The notes under the pieces: generated by a model
What the model saw: the letters and a program-made list of their open reading frames with translations, nothing else
The model's database searches: none
Told to the model about the DNA's origin: nothing
Assembly (NCBI GenBank): GCA_938074515.1
Contig: CALJFV010000192.1
Span: 1 to 15,343, forward strand
Source: an uncultured Flavobacteriaceae bacterium
Lineage (GTDB): Bacteria > Bacteroidota > Bacteroidia > Flavobacteriales > Flavobacteriaceae
Length of the DNA: 15,343 nt
Direction: 5' to 3'
Shown here: piece after piece, positions 14,805 to 15,343 of the stretch
Layout: every line of letters starts with the position of its first letter
Position numbering within the stretch: the stretch's first letter is position 1
Program-made: the position numbers and the translations under genes

Positions 14805-15343
14805 ATGAATCAGCCGAATTGGAAAACAGTTAAAGAATTTCAAGACATAACTTACAAGAAATGTCAAGGGGTTGCCCGTATCGCATTTAATCGTCCTGAG
14901 GTGCGGAATGCTTTTAGGCCAACGACTACAAGTGAGTTGTTAGAAGCCTTTCACGATGCTCAAGAAGACACTAAAATTGGGGCTGTGTTACTTTCCGCAG
15001 AAGGTCCTTCCCCAAAGGATGGCGTGTACAGCTTTTGTTCTGGGGGGGATCAAAGTGCACGAGGTCATCAAGGCTATGTCGGTCAAGATGGATATCACCG
15101 ATTAAACATATTGGAAGTTCAGCGTTTGATCCGCTTTATGCCCAAAGCGGTCATTGCTGTAGTTCCGGGCTGGGCCGTAGGTGGGGGTCATAGTTTACAC
15201 GTGACCTGTGATCTGACCTTAGCCAGTGCTGAGCATGCAATTTTCAAGCAAACAGATGCTGATGTTACCAGTTTTGACGGAGGTTATGGAAGTGCTTATT
15301 TGGCTAAAATGGTCGGGCAGAAAAAAGCCCGTGAAATCTTTTT
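14805..15343 (+). CDS. menB: 1,4-dihydroxy-2-naphthoyl-CoA synthase (3' partial)
   Basis: MenB is a crotonase-fold enzyme that closes the naphthoate ring of o-succinylbenzoyl-CoA. The frame opens at ATG 14805 (MNQPNWKTV) and stays open to the window edge, giving 179 complete codons, roughly two thirds of a usual MenB. Visible motifs are FCSGGDQ (oxyanion-hole region), [13 protein letters not shown] (second oxyanion glycine region) and [25 protein letters not shown], which is diagnostic for MenB among crotonases. KQTDADV puts an aspartate (Asp151) at the position where E. coli-type enzymes have glycine and need bicarbonate. This marks a type II, bicarbonate-independent MenB like that of Mycobacterium tuberculosis. 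It is the fifth gene of the menaquinone operon in view, and further genes probably follow beyond the edge. Confidence 0.95.
   Translation, partial: [179 protein letters not shown]

Noticed and set aside
1..15343. Mobile element, CRISPR array, phage defence system, tRNA or rRNA
   Set aside because: No transposase, integrase, nuclease or toxin motifs, no regularly spaced repeats and no cloverleaf-like stretch were found; nearly all DNA is in conserved housekeeping-type genes.

Overview
The window looks like a chromosomal segment of a Bacteroidota bacterium, most likely of the Flavobacteriia. The evidence is a run of SurA/PpiC-type periplasmic chaperones followed by a MoxR ATPase, a roughly 755-residue mitochondrial-type aconitase, a menaquinone operon with an S1-domain protein inserted in it, no Shine-Dalgarno sequences where starts are clear, and matches to the TAnnTTTG promoter -7 element of this phylum. 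All gene identities come from reading motifs and from family knowledge; no search was run.

Layout. Positions 1-3715 (+) hold three overlapping genes for extracytoplasmic folding factors: a large two-parvulin protein (5' truncated by the window), a lipoprotein with a degenerate chaperone-like body, and a SurA-like protein with two parvulin domains. A MoxR AAA+ ATPase (3728-4681) follows 12 bp later. A 213-bp non-coding gap (4682-4894) holds a weak terminator-like hairpin and a probable promoter for aconitase (4895-7165). Aconitase converges, with a 4-bp stop-codon overlap, on a three-gene minus-strand operon read from 10537 down to 7162. In transcription order it encodes a Tat-exported GH109-type protein (alpha-N-acetylgalactosaminidase family), a galactokinase-like GHMP kinase and a sugar-1-phosphate nucleotidyltransferase. 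A 119-bp divergent spacer separates it from the menaquinone operon (10657 to the right edge, +): MenI-type thioesterase, isochorismate synthase, MenD, a CvfB-like S1 RNA-binding protein, and MenB (3' truncated by the window).

How the genes work together. The left block maintains the envelope by folding outer-membrane and periplasmic proteins. Aconitase belongs to the TCA cycle. The right block makes the naphthoate head group of menaquinone: chorismate to isochorismate (MenF), to SEPHCHC (MenD), then ring closure (MenB) and CoA removal (MenI). MenC and MenE are not in view. The minus-strand operon pairs a secreted glycan-cleaving protein with an anomeric sugar kinase and an activating nucleotidyltransferase. 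This suggests salvage of a sugar, possibly GalNAc, straight to an NDP-sugar. That is the least ordinary part of the window and remains an inference. I see no mobile element, CRISPR array, tRNA, rRNA or phage remnant.
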